The position numbers were made by a program, and so were the translations under genes. This document shows, one piece after another, positions 44,213 to 53,307 of a DNA stretch of 64,000 nt (position 1 is the stretch's first letter; every line of letters begins with the position of its first letter). The notes under the pieces are model-generated. The model was not told where the DNA came from, did no database searches, and was given only the letters and a program-made list of their open reading frames with translations. Source of the stretch: Aeoliella mucimassa (GTDB taxonomy: Bacteria; Planctomycetota; Planctomycetia; Pirellulales; Lacipirellulaceae); contig NZ_CP036278.1 in NCBI RefSeq assembly GCF_007748035.1, positions 2,790,001 to 2,854,000 of the forward strand, in the 5' to 3' direction.

Positions 44213-45382
44213 CTAGCCTATCTGCTTTGCTACTTCGATGCCCTTGGCAATATCTCGCTCGGCGTAAACTTGCGTTACGTTGGCCTGGGAATGCCCTAGA
44301 ATGATTTGCGCGGCTTCGAGCCCGAACTCGCGGCGAACTTCGGTAGCGGTCAGATGTCGCAATTGATTGGGCGACCAGTGCTCTAGCCCGTTATCCTCGC
44401 AAGCCCGCTGTATGGCTCGGGCGTAGCTCTGAGTAATGTATCGCCTGCCGGGCTTGCGGGCCGGTTTTCGCTTCCGGTTGGTGCCTGGGCTATTGCCGCA
44501 GCTCATGGGCGTAGTGCGATTGGCATGAGCTACGTCGTGCCGATGCTTCATTGCTTCGGCTGGCGAGAAACAATAGTCTTCCGCTGGTCTTAGTAGATAG
44601 GGGCGAAGCACTTCCTGCCCTTTGGGGCCAATCAGAAGAACGCGCTCCCGCCCATGGTGGGCGGTTTTGTGTTTCGGCAATTTGGCTACCCAAATATCGC
44701 GGCTACGATCCACGTCGCACGGGCGCAGAACGCAGATTTCGCCGGGGCGCGCCCCGGTCAGCATTTGCAGTTGAACCATTGCCGACACGGTTGGCGACAA
44801 GTGCTTGAGGGTGGCATCGACCAGCGGTTTTGCCACCGGCTTAATAGCTTCTGTCTCACGGACGCTAGAGCGACCTAGTCGCAATGGTGTGACCATCTTG
44901 AGAGACTGCGGGACAGTTGGAGGTATCATCGCCTCCCCCGCTGCCCAAGTGAACGCTTGGATTATCTGCCGCATTTTCTCATTGATGTACTTACGGCTAA
45001 GGTCTTCGTCGATAAGGGTTTGTCGCACCGCCTTGAACTCCCGCGGTCCGAACTCCGCCGCGTTTGTGCGGCTGTAGAGTCGCTTGAGTGGCTCCATGCC
45101 ACGCTTGAGGTTAGCATAGCTGCCACGGGTGCCCCCGCCGTAGTACCGCTTGGCGTACTTGAGAAACGCGACCACCAATTCGAGTACCGTGATCTCTTCG
45201 ACTGCAACTTCGATCGCCCGACCGTTGGCGAGCCACTCAGCAACAAGCCGGTCGTACTCGGTCTTGCTAACCTTGGTCCCGTGCGGGCCTAGATAGTGGT
45301 CGACTCCGCAGAGTGTGACAACGGCTTGGCCGCTGGCACGGTGCTTCCGGTATTTGGGTACAGATTGAACTAGCTTCGGCAT
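44213..45382 (-). CDS. Tyrosine recombinase/integrase of element 2
   Basis: The 389-residue protein has a core-binding domain (about 55-160) and a catalytic domain with Arg in TGARPGEICVL, Lys in LPKHKTAHHGRER, box II NQLRHLTATEVR, LGHSQ and the nucleophile in TQVYAERD. The first residue of box II is Asn, not the usual His. The ATG at 45382 (MPKLVQSV) follows GGGAG by 8 bases. The frame stays open back into the tRNA, but that part is tRNA sequence read as protein. The gene lies next to the tRNA and points away from it, with a 22-bp palindrome 30 bases upstream. It shares little sequence with the element 1 integrase although both use the same tRNA. Confidence 0.94.
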   Translation of the reverse strand: MPKLVQSVPKYRKHRASGQAVVTLCGVDHYLGPHGTKVSKTEYDRLVAEWLANGRAIEVAVEEITVLELVVAFLKYAKRYYGGGTRGSYANLKRGMEPLKRLYSRTNAAEFGPREFKAVRQTLIDEDLSRKYINEKMRQIIQAFTWAAGEAMIPPTVPQSLKMVTPLRLGRSSVRETEAIKPVAKPLVDATLKHLSPTVSAMVQLQMLTGARPGEICVLRPCDVDRSRDIWVAKLPKHKTAHHGRERVLLIGPKGQEVLRPYLLRPAEDYCFSPAEAMKHRHDVAHANRTTPMSCGNSPGTNRKRKPARKPGRRYITQSYARAIQRACEDNGLEHWSPNQLRHLTATEVRREFGLEAAQIILGHSQANVTQVYAERDIAKGIEVAKQIG

Positions 45383-45411
45383 AGCGGACGCTCCCATATG
45401 TTGTGGGTCGC

Positions 45412-45433
45412 CAAAACGGTATGTACCGTTTTG
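45412..45433. repeat. 22-bp palindrome, right copy (integrase operator candidate)
   Basis: Perfect arms CAAAACGGTA and TACCGTTTTG flank the centre TG. It lies 30 bases upstream of the integrase ATG and 73 bases inside the right attachment site, mirroring the copy at 34641-34662. Confidence 0.85.
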
Positions 45434-45505
45434 TGACCTTAGGAAACGCCGCGCTTCCGAACGCCGGAAGGTGAAAAAGTAGCTGGTTTTCTCGGCTCTT
45501 TTTAG

Positions 45506-45581
<76 letters not shown>

Positions 45582-45783
45582 GGATTCTTACCAGTACCGA
45601 CACTTCCGCTCGGGGATGGGTTCGGTGCTGACTCGAATGTGGAATGGTAGCCGCTTGGGGTTTGGTGTGTCAATGCGGGCTTGGTTATTGGGGGAACCGT
45701 GGGGGGAGTTCGGCTGCGGTGGGTGGTGCGGTATAACCGGGGAATCACCGATTTCTTTCTGCCTGAGCTAGGAATCTTCGATC

Positions 45784-47172
45784 ATGGCATTGCTGATCAA
45801 AAATGGCCGTATTGTGACGGCGACCGACGACTATGTGGCTGATATCCTGTGCGACGAGGGCAAAATTGCCGCCATCGGGCACGACCTGACCGCGCCGGCC
45901 GGCGACGAGGTGTTCGACGCCACGGGACAGTTCGTGTTTCCCGGATTCATCGATCCGCATGTCCATATCTATATGGAGTTCATGGGTACCTTTGCCAAGG
46001 ACGATTACGACTCGGCCAGCCGGGCGGCGTTGGTGGGGGGAACCACCACGCTGATCGAAATGTGCTGCCCGAGCCGGCAGGAGGATCCGCTTGAGGCCTT
46101 CGACTTGTGGATGAGCAAGGCCGAGGGCATTTCGTCGTGCGACTATACCTTCCACATGGGAGTCACCCGCTTCGACGATACCACAGAAGCCAAGCTGCGA
46201 ACGATCGTCGACCGCGGAATCACCAGTTTCAAGGTGTTCTTGGCCTACAAAGACTTCTTTGGTGTGAACGACACCGAATTGTTCCGCACGCTGAAACTGG
46301 CTAAGGAGCTTGGGGTGGTGGTCACCGCCCACTGCGAAAACGAAACCCTGATCGCCGAGCGGCAGCAGCTGCTGCTTGCCGAGGGCAAGACGGGCCCTGA
46401 ATGGCACGAGCCTTCGCGGCCTGTGCAAGTGGAGGCCGAAGGCGTCCATCACCTGATGTCGTTTGCCGAGGCTACCGGTGCTTCGGTCTACGTGGTGCAT
46501 ACGAGCAACCAACCTGCGATCGAAGCTGCCATGGCCGCCCGGGCGCGCGGTGTTGACGTGATGTTAGAGACCGTGATTCCCTATCTGACGCTCGACAACA
46601 CGTACGCCGAGCAAGGTGATTTCGAAGGGGCGAAGTTCGTGATGTCGCCACCGATTCGGAGTCGCGAACATCAGGACTACCTATGGAATGCACTGGCTTC
46701 GGGCGTCGTCAGCACGGTTGCTACCGATCACGCACCATTCGATTTTTCCGCACAAAAAGAGATGGGCCGTGGCGACTTCACCAAGATACCGAACGGATTG
46801 CCTTCGATCGAAGATCGCGTCAACTTGCTCTACACCTACGGCGTGAAGCGAGGTCGTATCGACCTACATCGCTTCGTCGACGCCGCTAGTACTCAGGCTG
46901 CGAAGCGTTTTGGGTTGTTCCCTCGCAAGGGGACGATCGCCTTGGGAGCCGATGCCGACTTGGTGGTTTACGACCCCACGTATCAAGGGCACATCACCGT
47001 GGCCAATCAGCAGATGGCGGCCGATTATAATCCCCACGAAGGTTGGGAGATTGAAGGCCGCCCGAGCCTGGTCACCGTGCGTGGCGAGGTGCAAGTACGC
47101 GACGGTGTCTTTGAAGGCGAAGCCGGTCGGGGCGAGTTCCTGGCACGCACGCTTCCCTCGACGATTCATTAA
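45784..47172 (+). CDS. hydA: Dihydropyrimidinase (D-hydantoinase)
   Basis: The 462-residue amidohydrolase opens the ring of dihydropyrimidines or hydantoins, the second step of reductive pyrimidine breakdown. Metal ligands are visible: HVH at 59-61, the carboxylated Lys in SFKVFLAYKD, His in TAHCENE, His in VVHTSNQ and Asp in VATDHAPF. The length matches the family. It has no signal peptide and acts in the cytoplasm. The epimerase gene follows after 30 bases on the same strand and may be co-transcribed. No dihydropyrimidine dehydrogenase or beta-ureidopropionase lies in the window, so the pathway cannot be confirmed here. Confidence 0.92.
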   Translation: MALLIKNGRIVTATDDYVADILCDEGKIAAIGHDLTAPAGDEVFDATGQFVFPGFIDPHVHIYMEFMGTFAKDDYDSASRAALVGGTTTLIEMCCPSRQEDPLEAFDLWMSKAEGISSCDYTFHMGVTRFDDTTEAKLRTIVDRGITSFKVFLAYKDFFGVNDTELFRTLKLAKELGVVVTAHCENETLIAERQQLLLAEGKTGPEWHEPSRPVQVEAEGVHHLMSFAEATGASVYVVHTSNQPAIEAAMAARARGVDVMLETVIPYLTLDNTYAEQGDFEGAKFVMSPPIRSREHQDYLWNALASGVVSTVATDHAPFDFSAQKEMGRGDFTKIPNGLPSIEDRVNLLYTYGVKRGRIDLHRFVDAASTQAAKRFGLFPRKGTIALGADADLVVYDPTYQGHITVANQQMAADYNPHEGWEIEGRPSLVTVRGEVQVRDGVFEGEAGRGEFLARTLPSTIH

Positions 47173-47202
47173 TATTCACCACTAACTACGATTGAAACTG
47201 TC

Positions 47203-48147
47203 ATGAAGACTGTCACACTGCGCGATGCGGCTACGGGGAACTCGGCTTCGATCCTGATCGATCTGGGATTCAATTGTTATGAGTGGACGGTTCAGTTTGC
47301 CGATGGTCCGCAGGATCTGTTGTGGGCCGAGGATGGTTTCGCCGCCGGCGATCGCCGCCCGAGCGGCAGCGGCATTCCCCTGCTGTTTCCATTTCCAGGA
47401 CGCATCGGTCACTCGCAGTACAGCTACGAGGGACGCGACTACGTACTCGATCATGATCCCGCCCGCCCGCATGCGTTGCATGGATTCGTATTCAATCGCC
47501 CGTGGAAAGTCATCGAGCAGACCGATACCAAGGTGGTCGGCGAGTTTCATGCGGCCGAGGTCGATCCTACGATTCTTGAGCACTGGCCCAGCGACTTCAC
47601 GGTAGTAGCGAGCTACGAACTGGTTGGCAACGAGCTTCGGTTCGAGGCCGAGTTTGCAAACTCCGGCGAAGGTCCCCTGCCCTGGGGATTTGGTACGCAT
47701 GCTTACTTGCGGTTGCCGATGGCCAGCGGTTCGGCCACGGCCGACACCCTGCTCACCGCCCCGCTCGATCGTGAATGGCCGATGGTCGACATGCTTCCGA
47801 CCGGTGAGCAGACCAAACTTGCAGAGGACATAACCTTCTCGGGGGGGCTGAAGCTAGGCGAGCGGAAGTTCGATACTGTGTACGCCAATGCGGTGGAGCA
47901 AGGAATGGTACAAACCGTGGTAGCCGATCCCATGAGCGGCCGCCGGGTGGTGCAGGAGTACGAGGCCAGCGAGTACCCCGTGGCGGTGGTTTACACGCCG
48001 GGCGACCGTCAGGCGGTCTGCATCGAGCCCTACACCTGCGTGCCCGACCCGTTCCGGCTCGAGAAAATGGGAATTTCCACAGGGCTTCATGTTCTGAAGC
48101 CTGGTGAAAAGGCAGCGACCAAGGTAGTGCTGAGAGCCGAGGAATAG
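47203..48147 (+). CDS. Aldose 1-epimerase (mutarotase) family protein
   Basis: The 314-residue protein has the galactose mutarotase fold: GIPLLFPFPGRIG, the first His in HALHGFVFNRPW, the second in GFGTHAYLRLP and the likely catalytic Glu in CIEPYTCVPDPF. Members interconvert sugar anomers in the cytoplasm. The exact sugar is not predictable, and some relatives act on hexose-6-phosphates. It lies 30 bases after the hydantoinase gene. Confidence 0.87.
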   Translation: MKTVTLRDAATGNSASILIDLGFNCYEWTVQFADGPQDLLWAEDGFAAGDRRPSGSGIPLLFPFPGRIGHSQYSYEGRDYVLDHDPARPHALHGFVFNRPWKVIEQTDTKVVGEFHAAEVDPTILEHWPSDFTVVASYELVGNELRFEAEFANSGEGPLPWGFGTHAYLRLPMASGSATADTLLTAPLDREWPMVDMLPTGEQTKLAEDITFSGGLKLGERKFDTVYANAVEQGMVQTVVADPMSGRRVVQEYEASEYPVAVVYTPGDRQAVCIEPYTCVPDPFRLEKMGISTGLHVLKPGEKAATKVVLRAEE

Positions 48148-48363
48148 CCGTCTTGTGCGGTTAGCCGATGGCTTCAAGGCGTTTCTTGCGAACAGGTTAT
48201 GCACATTTTCACTAGACCGCAAGAATGCCATAACCGTTGGGCTGAGAATAACTTACGTCGCGCAAGCGGGAATTCCGAACGCCCTGGGGGTGGGCGCTAT
48301 CCGCCAATCGGTTAATTTGAAGGGGTACTCATCGTCTCCTTAAGGATCTCGTGAGACCTGTTG
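48148..48363. other. Intergenic region
   Basis: This 216-base gap holds no convincing gene. A plus-strand frame at 48155-48343 has neither ribosome site nor family resemblance. It may contain the promoter of the small gene at 48364. Confidence 0.35.
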
Positions 48364-48582
48364 ATGATACCGCTACTAACTCGCCGAATGCAGAAGTTCG
48401 CTTCGCAAGACTGCCAATTGGTCGATCGCGATCAATTTTGCCGTTTGCTTTTGGGTTTTACCCACATGGAACGTTTGGATGACCCAGTGAACGACATGCG
48501 TGGGCTTCGCGATCTTGAGACCGGCAAGGTCTATCTTATCGATCGGGCGAAGCTAGCTGGCATTTCGATTCATTGGCGATAG
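48364..48582 (+). CDS. Small hypothetical protein
   Basis: The 72-residue product includes FCRLLLGFTHMERLDDPVND, then MRGLRDLETGKVYLIDRAKL. It has no family that I recognise. No strong ribosome site precedes the ATG (AAGGAT lies about 20 bases away). It ends 14 bases before the MazG-like start on the same strand, which modestly favours a real gene. Confidence 0.45.
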   Translation: MIPLLTRRMQKFASQDCQLVDRDQFCRLLLGFTHMERLDDPVNDMRGLRDLETGKVYLIDRAKLAGISIHWR

Positions 48583-48596
48583 CAAGAGAGAAGTGC

Positions 48597-48902
48597 ATGT
48601 CGCCTACGATTGCGGACTTTCAGAATCTCATCAAAGAGATGTACGGAGAGAAGGATGTCGCCCGCGGCGTCGATGGCACCTTCATGTGGTTGATGGAAGA
48701 AGTAGGCGAACTGGCATCGGCCTTGCGTGAGGGAACTCACCAGGAGCAGAAGGAAGAGTTTGCCGACGTGCTAGCATGGCTCACCACCATCGCGAATGTG
48801 GTGGGAGTCGATCTGAGCGAAGCGGTGCGCGAGAAATACGGTAGCGGCTGTCCTGGCTGCAGCAATCTGGTTTGCACCTGCGACGATGCAGAAAAGCCAT
48901 AA
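48597..48902 (+). CDS. MazG-like nucleotide pyrophosphohydrolase
   Basis: The 101-residue protein has the all-alpha NTP pyrophosphatase motif: WLMEEVGELASALREG, then KEEFADVLAWLTTIANVVGVDL, which supply the Glu and Asp ligands of magnesium. Such enzymes cleave non-canonical or excess NTPs to NMPs. The tail GCPGCSNLVCTCDD has four cysteines and may bind zinc. I chose the ATG at 48597, with GAGAG eight bases upstream. A start at 48573 overlaps the preceding gene. Confidence 0.85.
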   Translation: MSPTIADFQNLIKEMYGEKDVARGVDGTFMWLMEEVGELASALREGTHQEQKEEFADVLAWLTTIANVVGVDLSEAVREKYGSGCPGCSNLVCTCDDAEKP

Positions 48903-49021
48903 TCTGAGTTTGCAGGGAACCGTTTCTGGCGGTGCTAGCATCGCCGATCTGGTCTTTTGCTGGCTGGGAACATTGCTATACTCCCGCTGGCTTTCGAAAA
49001 CCCTCCCCCTGCCCTCCCGCC

Positions 49022-49858
49022 ATGTTCACCGCCGACGCTTCCCCTAGCGAACCTTGCCCGCGGTATTGTTGGACCTCCAGCAATGCCCAGCGGTGCTGCT
49101 TGGTGCTCGGCGTCCTGCTCTGCAGTTTGGTTGGTTGTGGCACTACGCGAACCACCTCGACTTCTCGCACTGCGACTGAGCAGCTACTGATTTCCGATGC
49201 GATTGATCGGGCGGTGACGCAGCTAAACTTTCGGGTGCTAGCTGGGCAGAGTGTGTATCTGGATGACGCAGCATTGGGCTCGGCAGTGGATCGGCAGTAC
49301 ATGTCGAGCAGTATTCGTCAGCATCTGCTCGCGAGCGGGTGCACGATCAGCGAGCATCGCACCGACGCTGATTTTGTGGTGGAAGCTCGCGCTGGGGCGG
49401 TGGGAACCGATAGCCACGATCTGATGTTCGGTATTCCGGCGATTCAGATTCCCGATATTCTAGCTCTCGACGGGACGATGCCTTCGGCCATTCCGGAGGT
49501 GGCAGTCGCCAAGCGTCAGGACCAACGTGGTCTCGTGAAACTGGCGGTGTTTGCTTATCACCGTGAATCCGGCATGCCTGTCTGGCAGAGCGGCATGGCG
49601 ATGAGCGAAAGCTCAGCCCGCAACCTGTGGGTGATGGGCGCAGGACCGTTCCAGAAGGGAACGATCTACGACGGAACCAACTTCGCCGGGCGGGATATTA
49701 AGGGAGCCCTGGTGATGGGCGACCGCGGAGACGAGGGGGAGTCGTTCGAACTAGGTCAGCAGGCTTCGTTTGCGTCGCCGCTGTTGTTTGAGGAAGAACC
49801 GGTGGCTGAAGGCCCGGCAGCGGAAGTCGCCAATCAACCCGGCGGGGGTGGCAAGTAA
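49022..49858 (+). CDS. Predicted outer lipoprotein, DUF6655-like
   Basis: The 278-residue product has an N-terminal hydrophobic segment with a lipobox (LLCSLVGC, Cys near residue 39) followed by TTRTTSTSRTATEQLLISDAI. The body contains a DUF6655-like pattern (FRVLAGQSVYLDD, ADFVVEARAGAVGTDSH, FAYHRESGMPVWQSG) found in planctomycete lipoproteins. Its function is unknown. The ATG at 49022 places the signal sensibly. Codons upstream to 48932 add a non-signal extension. The Gly-rich C-terminus (NQPGGGGK) may be disordered. Confidence 0.75.
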   Translation: MFTADASPSEPCPRYCWTSSNAQRCCLVLGVLLCSLVGCGTTRTTSTSRTATEQLLISDAIDRAVTQLNFRVLAGQSVYLDDAALGSAVDRQYMSSSIRQHLLASGCTISEHRTDADFVVEARAGAVGTDSHDLMFGIPAIQIPDILALDGTMPSAIPEVAVAKRQDQRGLVKLAVFAYHRESGMPVWQSGMAMSESSARNLWVMGAGPFQKGTIYDGTNFAGRDIKGALVMGDRGDEGESFELGQQASFASPLLFEEEPVAEGPAAEVANQPGGGGK

Positions 49859-49931
49859 ATTGCCGAGAGACCCGCGGTTCTTTAATGCTACCTGGCTACG
49901 ATTTCAGCCTCAGCAAAGGATTCGCTGCGAC

Positions 49932-51113
49932 TCAGCAGTCCACAAAGTCGAGCGGATGCTCGCTATTGGGGTCTTCGATCCGGATGCTTTTGCGACCGTG
50001 CAGCACGTCGTCGATCAACGAACCAATCAGCTTTGCTCGCCAGCCTTTGGCGAGAATCGGTTGCTCGCCATCTGCGGCGTTGCCAAAGCCCAGGCGGTAA
50101 GCTACCAGGTCTCGAATGTCGCTCGCAGTGCAGGCCAGGCTCGTGGCCAGGCTCGATCGGCGGCACACGCTGGTAATTGCCGGTGAGAGCACCTGTCCCA
50201 GCAGTTGCAGTTGAGGAGGCATCGCCCGCCCGCGAGGAGGCTTTAAGTCGTCGAGCGAGGCGTTGAGGCCGCGTTCGACGCACTCGGCAATCTCCTCGAT
50301 GGAGTTCTTTACCGGGCGGTAATTCATGCCGCGGACAGCTTTAATCTTGTCGGGCGTAGAGCTTTTGCGTTTGGCCAATTCCACCAGCAAGTCGTCTCGC
50401 AGGACTCGCCGGGGAGGGATGTTGCGTTTCTCGGCTTCTTCCTGACGCCAGAGCCAGAGTTCGCGTACGATCGCCAGGCTGCGAGGAGGCAGGTTGCCGA
50501 TGCCCGAAACCCGTTTCCACCGTTGACGGGTGCGAGCGGTCGTGACTTCTTCGATAAACGCGGCGGTTTCTTCATCGAGCCAAGCGGTGCGGCCCAGCTT
50601 CTCGACTTTCAGCTTGATCCGTTCGTACAGTTCGAACAGGTAGCGAACGTCCTCGAGGGCGTAGTCGAGTTGGGCCTCGGTCAGGGGGCGACGCCGCCAG
50701 TCGGTGCGCTGCTCGCCCTTCTGGGCCTTCTGATTGAGTATGCGAGTGACCACCGACGCGTAGGCGGCCGGGTATTCGTGCGAACAGAACGCTGCAGCGA
50801 GCTGAGTATCGAACAGGTTTGCTGGAGGACGCCCGATGGCGTTCAGCGAGAAGTTGATTTCTTCGCGGGCCGCGTGGGCAATCGTCACATGGTCGCCATC
50901 GGCTAGGGCTAGCCAAAAGGGTTCCATATCGGGGACTTTTTGAGGATCCACGATGGCCATGCCATGTTCGGTAACTACCTGTACCAGGCAAAGCTCGGGG
51001 CGAAAGGTATCCTCCGACACGAACTCGGTGTCAAAGCCAACTAGCTTGGAGTCGGCAATTTGTTCACAGAGCTCGGCGAGTTCGGCCTTAGTGTTGATCC
51101 TCTGGTAATCCAC
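49932..51113 (-). CDS. rnd: Ribonuclease D
   Basis: The 393-residue exonuclease has the DEDDy motifs: D28 and E30 in VGFDTEFVS, then AHAAREEINF, NLFDTQLAAAFC and LDYALEDVRYLFELY, with the final Tyr-x3-Asp pattern. An HRDC domain follows (about residues 205-290, LAIVRELWLWRQEEAEKRN). RNase D trims the 3' ends of tRNA precursors and small RNAs. The start is a GTG at 51113. It converges on the lipoprotein gene. Confidence 0.92.
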   Translation of the reverse strand: MDYQRINTKAELAELCEQIADSKLVGFDTEFVSEDTFRPELCLVQVVTEHGMAIVDPQKVPDMEPFWLALADGDHVTIAHAAREEINFSLNAIGRPPANLFDTQLAAAFCSHEYPAAYASVVTRILNQKAQKGEQRTDWRRRPLTEAQLDYALEDVRYLFELYERIKLKVEKLGRTAWLDEETAAFIEEVTTARTRQRWKRVSGIGNLPPRSLAIVRELWLWRQEEAEKRNIPPRRVLRDDLLVELAKRKSSTPDKIKAVRGMNYRPVKNSIEEIAECVERGLNASLDDLKPPRGRAMPPQLQLLGQVLSPAITSVCRRSSLATSLACTASDIRDLVAYRLGFGNAADGEQPILAKGWRAKLIGSLIDDVLHGRKSIRIEDPNSEHPLDFVDC

Positions 51114-51255
51114 GACGGTGACTGCAAAACGAGGCGGGGCAAGGTTTTAAAAGCTCTATTGTAGCGTATTTGGCCCGCGCCTGGGGAGAGCGAATCACAG
51201 CCCTGCGGCGAAGCACACTCAGCTGGTGTTTCTTCCGATGCAGCCGGAATAACCG

Positions 51256-52965
51256 TTACATCAGCTCGAACCAGGCAATAAACACCAGGACCGGGAGCAA
51301 GAATACGACACTATAGCCCACGTACCCGAAAAAGCTGGGCATTCTTACGCCCGCTTTTTCGGCAATAGCACGTACCATGAAGTTGGGGCCGTTGCCAATG
51401 TAGGTCATGGCACCCATGAACACCGCACCCAAGCTGATGGCGACCAGAGTCTGGTACTCCACGTTGGTGCCAGCCACAAAGTGCCCGTGCCCGCCAGGAG
51501 CGGCTTCGGCAGTTTTGAAGAACACCAGATAGGTCGGAGCGTTGTCGAGCACGCTCGACAGGCCACCAGTGATGAAATAGTAGTGCAGTGGAGTCAATTG
51601 ACCGTCGGCAGCACCGATCAGGGTGCCAAGCTCACCGCCGTATTGCCCGAGGATCTGCAGCGCGGGTTGCATGCAGATGAAGATGCCGCAGAACAGCGCG
51701 GCGACTTCGACAATCGCGTGGTAGTTGAAGCTGTTGCGCCGGCGAATGTCCGTGGAGCCCAGCCAAAGCGCCAGGCCGACCAAGGCCAATTGAGCGACTT
51801 CGCGAGAGAACATCCAAGGATGGATGTTGGTGCCTGGAAGGGTTTTGGTGGGATCAAGCAACGCAACGGCCAGCACCACGCCGAACAGCAACGGCAAGTT
51901 GAGCGCCAGGCCTTCGAAGCGAAGCTTGGTGGTGTGGGTGATGTCGCGATAGATGTCGGCCACGGTCTCCCGACGGTAGTAGGCAAACTCGTCGAGCAGC
52001 AGGTACATGCCAATCAGGATACCATTGGTAATGAGCCACGGCTTCCAGAGGGCGAACAACGTCCAGGTAAAGCTAACCCCTTCCAGGTAACCCAAGAAGA
52101 GGGGAGGATCGCCGATCGGCAGTAAGCAGCCACCGCAGTTGCAAACGATAAAGATGAAAAACACCACCGTATGCACGACGTGCTTACGTTCGGCATTGGT
52201 TTCCAATAGCGGACGGATTAGTAGCATCGCCGCACCAGTGGTACCGATAAAGCTGGCCAACAGACCACCGGCGGCCATGAAGCTGGCGTTGGTCATCGGG
52301 TTGGCTCGCAAGTCGCCACCGATGCGAATGCCGCCGCTAATGGTATACAGGCTGAATAGCAGCACAATGAATGGGATGAACTCGCTGATCAGGGCGTTGC
52401 CGATAATGGCTCCGGCCATGGACCAGTTGGCCCCCACGGCATTCGGCTGAGCGACATAATGGTAAGGCCAGTGTCCATCGACGGGGTGAGCATGCATGAA
52501 CAAGTAGTACAGCAAGGTCACTACGCCGAGCGATGCGGCTACTTTAAAGCGGTTGATGTTCTCTTCCCACCAGTGCTCAATTGCTGGAATCAACGGGAAC
52601 ACGGCAATGGCCGCCAGAATCATGATAAACGGCAGCACCGTCCAGAACGGCGGTGCGGTGGCCGCATGGGCTTCGCCCGGGGCCTCGGCAGCTGGAGTTT
52701 CGGTGGCATGCTCATGCACTTCCGGCGATTCGCTGGCGTGCGGATCGACCGACTCCGTCGCGTGACCATCGGCTCCCTCTGCTCCATGGGCTTCGCCATG
52801 GTGCAGGTGATCGACGATCAACTGAGTTCCATATTGGGGCAGCCCCAAGCTCAGGGATACGACATAGGCGAGGACGGTAGCTGCAATAGCAGCGACAACT
52901 CCGCCCCCGGAGCTGTTACTCGAAGCATGCGACATAGGGGCAACCGGCGAGGCAGTAGCAGACAT
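51256..52965 (-). CDS. CitMHS/NhaD-type sodium:proton antiporter with His-rich loop
   Basis: The 569-residue membrane protein has about 13 helices and family signatures such as GGLLASFIGTTGAAMLLIRP, NCGGCLLPIGDPPLFLGYL and GGLSSVLDNAPTYLVFF, typical of the ion-transporter superfamily Na+/H+ antiporters. Between helices 1 and 2 (about residues 50-100) lies a His- and Glu-rich segment (VDHLHHGEAHGAEGADGH; HASESPEVHEHATE) not present in standard members. It might bind metal or sense pH. The gene is monocistronic. GGAG lies 11 bases before the ATG. Confidence 0.85.
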   Translation of the reverse strand: MSATASPVAPMSHASSNSSGGGVVAAIAATVLAYVVSLSLGLPQYGTQLIVDHLHHGEAHGAEGADGHATESVDPHASESPEVHEHATETPAAEAPGEAHAATAPPFWTVLPFIMILAAIAVFPLIPAIEHWWEENINRFKVAASLGVVTLLYYLFMHAHPVDGHWPYHYVAQPNAVGANWSMAGAIIGNALISEFIPFIVLLFSLYTISGGIRIGGDLRANPMTNASFMAAGGLLASFIGTTGAAMLLIRPLLETNAERKHVVHTVVFFIFIVCNCGGCLLPIGDPPLFLGYLEGVSFTWTLFALWKPWLITNGILIGMYLLLDEFAYYRRETVADIYRDITHTTKLRFEGLALNLPLLFGVVLAVALLDPTKTLPGTNIHPWMFSREVAQLALVGLALWLGSTDIRRRNSFNYHAIVEVAALFCGIFICMQPALQILGQYGGELGTLIGAADGQLTPLHYYFITGGLSSVLDNAPTYLVFFKTAEAAPGGHGHFVAGTNVEYQTLVAISLGAVFMGAMTYIGNGPNFMVRAIAEKAGVRMPSFFGYVGYSVVFLLPVLVFIAWFELM

Positions 52966-53307
52966 AGCTTAAGTGACTCCGCAACCGTTTTGGCGAATGT
53001 CCCAATTGGATTGGCACTGAACTGTGGATGGCTGTACGGAGCATCAGACGCATCTCGCCTTTCGAAGCGAATACGTCAACTGCCTGCCCCGCAGTCTACA
53101 AAGGGTAGTACACCCACGACCAACTGCGATGGAATCTATCTCACCTAAGGGAGTCACACGGACGGTCATGATTTGATAGAATCGGCACAAACCTTTCAAG
53201 TGGCCTTTTAATGGTGTTCTGCTAGAATGGCCGGTGCGGCGATTAACACGGCAAACCTGCCAGAGCTCGCAGAGTACCTACCTTAAGTTCTCGGGTAAGC
53301 AATTCAA
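52966..53307. other. Divergent promoter region
   Basis: These 342 bases separate the divergent antiporter and mfnB genes and should hold both promoters. TAGAAT boxes occur near 53176 and 53224, but I find no -35 box at the right distance. No gene is visible. Confidence 0.35.

Noticed and set aside
45745-46512. A 255-codon open frame on the minus strand
   Set aside because: It is antisense to the clearly identified dihydropyrimidinase gene and shows no motif of its own.
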